Of a stretch of 5,806 bases of DNA, positions 5,169 through 5,806 are shown in pieces. Each line of letters starts with the position of its first letter. Position 1 is the first letter of the stretch. The DNA is from Chitinophagaceae bacterium (GTDB lineage: Bacteria > Bacteroidota > Bacteroidia > Chitinophagales > Chitinophagaceae), in assembly GCA_947463105.1 (NCBI GenBank), contig CANHSD010000177.1:1-5806 (forward strand). The letters are read 5' to 3'. A program made the translations under genes and the position numbers. The notes under the pieces are model-generated. The model saw only the letters and a program-made list of their open reading frames with translations, did no database searches and was not told the DNA's origin.

Positions 5169-5806
5169 TTAACAATTTCTAAGGAAATCCATTGTATCTA
5201 TTCCATCCGGGAAATCATTTAATCCAGGTTTTTGTGCATCACCAAATGGAATAAAATCCCTGCCTACAATGCATTGGATCTTGTTTTTGTCTAGTGCCGC
5301 TATTGCAGCAGACTTGTCTGTGTAATATTGGTAATGCAGTTGTGAAATGGGCGAAAACGGACTTTCATTTTCCAACAGCACAATGGAGTCATTGCTCATG
5401 TAAAACCTGTTGTTCATTATGGCAATGGTCAACTGGTAGTCAAAATTGTTTCTGTACTTTTCATGGTCTCGGTAGTGATCATATTTCCGTAGGGCATTGA
5501 GCAGGGGAACAAAATCATATTCCTCTGGCACAAGCACCTGGGTAACATTTCTGCATCCGAGTCCAAAATACAGTTGGATATCATCCGCCAACGCTTCTAG
5601 TTCTTCCTGGCTTTCATTTCCATCCAAAACAGCAACGGATGTCCTGTTCTTTCGGATGATATGAGGATATTTACTGAAATAATGTTCAAAATATCGCGCG
5701 CTGTTGTCACTGCCAGTGGCAACATAGCCATCACAACCTTTTAGCATTTCGTCTAATACAACCAAATGTTCAAATTCAGGAAAGGCTGAGGCAGCTACCT
5801 GTATCA
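5169..5806 (-). CDS. Acyl-CoA reductase, LuxC family, C-terminal 211 residues (N-terminus outside window)
   Basis: LuxC-family reductases use NADPH to turn acyl-CoA or related thioesters into fatty aldehydes. The reading frame is open from the right edge (first full codon at 5804, ATA) to the TAA at 5169. The TTG at 5765 is therefore internal and should not be taken as the start. Family marks include the GYVATGSDNSARYF segment near the start of the visible part, then IIRKNRTSVAVLDGNE, then FGLGCRNVTQVLVP. The cysteine in GLGCRN (visible residue 84, codon 5555-5553) is the likely acylated catalytic residue, by position relative to LuxC. From memory, Bacteroidota homologues are usually about 330-350 residues, so about 120-140 would be missing. 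No luminescence genes are in view, and in this phylum the gene occurs without them, so its substrate is unknown. htrA follows 93 bases downstream on the same strand but has its own candidate promoter. Confidence 0.85.
   Translation of the reverse strand, partial: IQVAASAFPEFEHLVVLDEMLKGCDGYVATGSDNSARYFEHYFSKYPHIIRKNRTSVAVLDGNESQEELEALADDIQLYFGLGCRNVTQVLVPEEYDFVPLLNALRKYDHYRDHEKYRNNFDYQLTIAIMNNRFYMSNDSIVLLENESPFSPISQLHYQYYTDKSAAIAALDKNKIQCIVGRDFIPFGDAQKPGLNDFPDGIDTMDFLRNC

Noticed and set aside
5763..5765. TTG at 5765 as the start of the acyl-CoA reductase
   Set aside because: The frame stays open to the window edge and the upstream residues (IQVAASAFPEFEH) continue the family sequence. The gene is simply cut by the window.
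1..5806. Search by eye for CRISPR arrays, insertion sequences, tRNA genes or phage genes
   Set aside because: No spaced direct repeats, transposase-like frames, terminal inverted repeats or tRNA-like cloverleaf signatures were seen. Coding density and style look uniform and chromosomal.

Overview
The window looks like chromosomal DNA of a Bacteroidota species, most likely Chitinophagaceae-like. This rests on the protein style: a GWSSCGKST P-loop in cytidylate kinase, a long plant/cyanobacterial-type IspH, and a Bacteroidota-type LuxC-family acyl-CoA reductase. It is supported by the absence of Shine-Dalgarno sequences before the starts, A-rich leaders, and -7 elements resembling TAnnTTTG. The genus cannot be fixed from this sequence alone.

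Layout, left to right: the 3' part of a 5S rRNA and its strong intrinsic terminator (1-110), which is the end of an rRNA operon; a 95-base spacer carrying a 19-base Fur-box-like palindrome and a candidate promoter; cytidylate kinase cmk (+, 206-886); ispH (-, 887-2110), tail to tail with cmk with no base between the stop codons; a 108-base divergent promoter region; a cytoplasmic GH13 alpha-amylase-family enzyme (+, 2219-3511); a shared terminator hairpin that is better formed in the leftward RNA; an HtrA/Deg-family periplasmic serine protease (-, 3564-5075); a short spacer with a candidate promoter and a perfect 17-base palindrome; and the C-terminal 211 residues of an acyl-CoA reductase (-, running off the right edge).

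The genes do not form one pathway. Cmk supplies (d)CDP for nucleic acid synthesis, IspH makes the isoprenoid precursors IPP and DMAPP, the GH13 enzyme acts on alpha-glucans or oligosaccharides, HtrA handles envelope protein quality control, and the acyl-CoA reductase makes fatty aldehydes. Most appear to be separate transcription units. The only same-strand neighbours are the acyl-CoA reductase and htrA, and htrA appears to have its own promoter.

I see no new biological system here. There is no CRISPR array, mobile element, tRNA, broken gene or unexplained long gap. The points worth a second look are small regulatory ones: the Fur-box-like site before cmk, the palindrome before htrA, a repeat inside the GH13 promoter spacer, an 11-base sequence shared by two promoter regions, and the strand asymmetry of the 3514-3543 hairpin.
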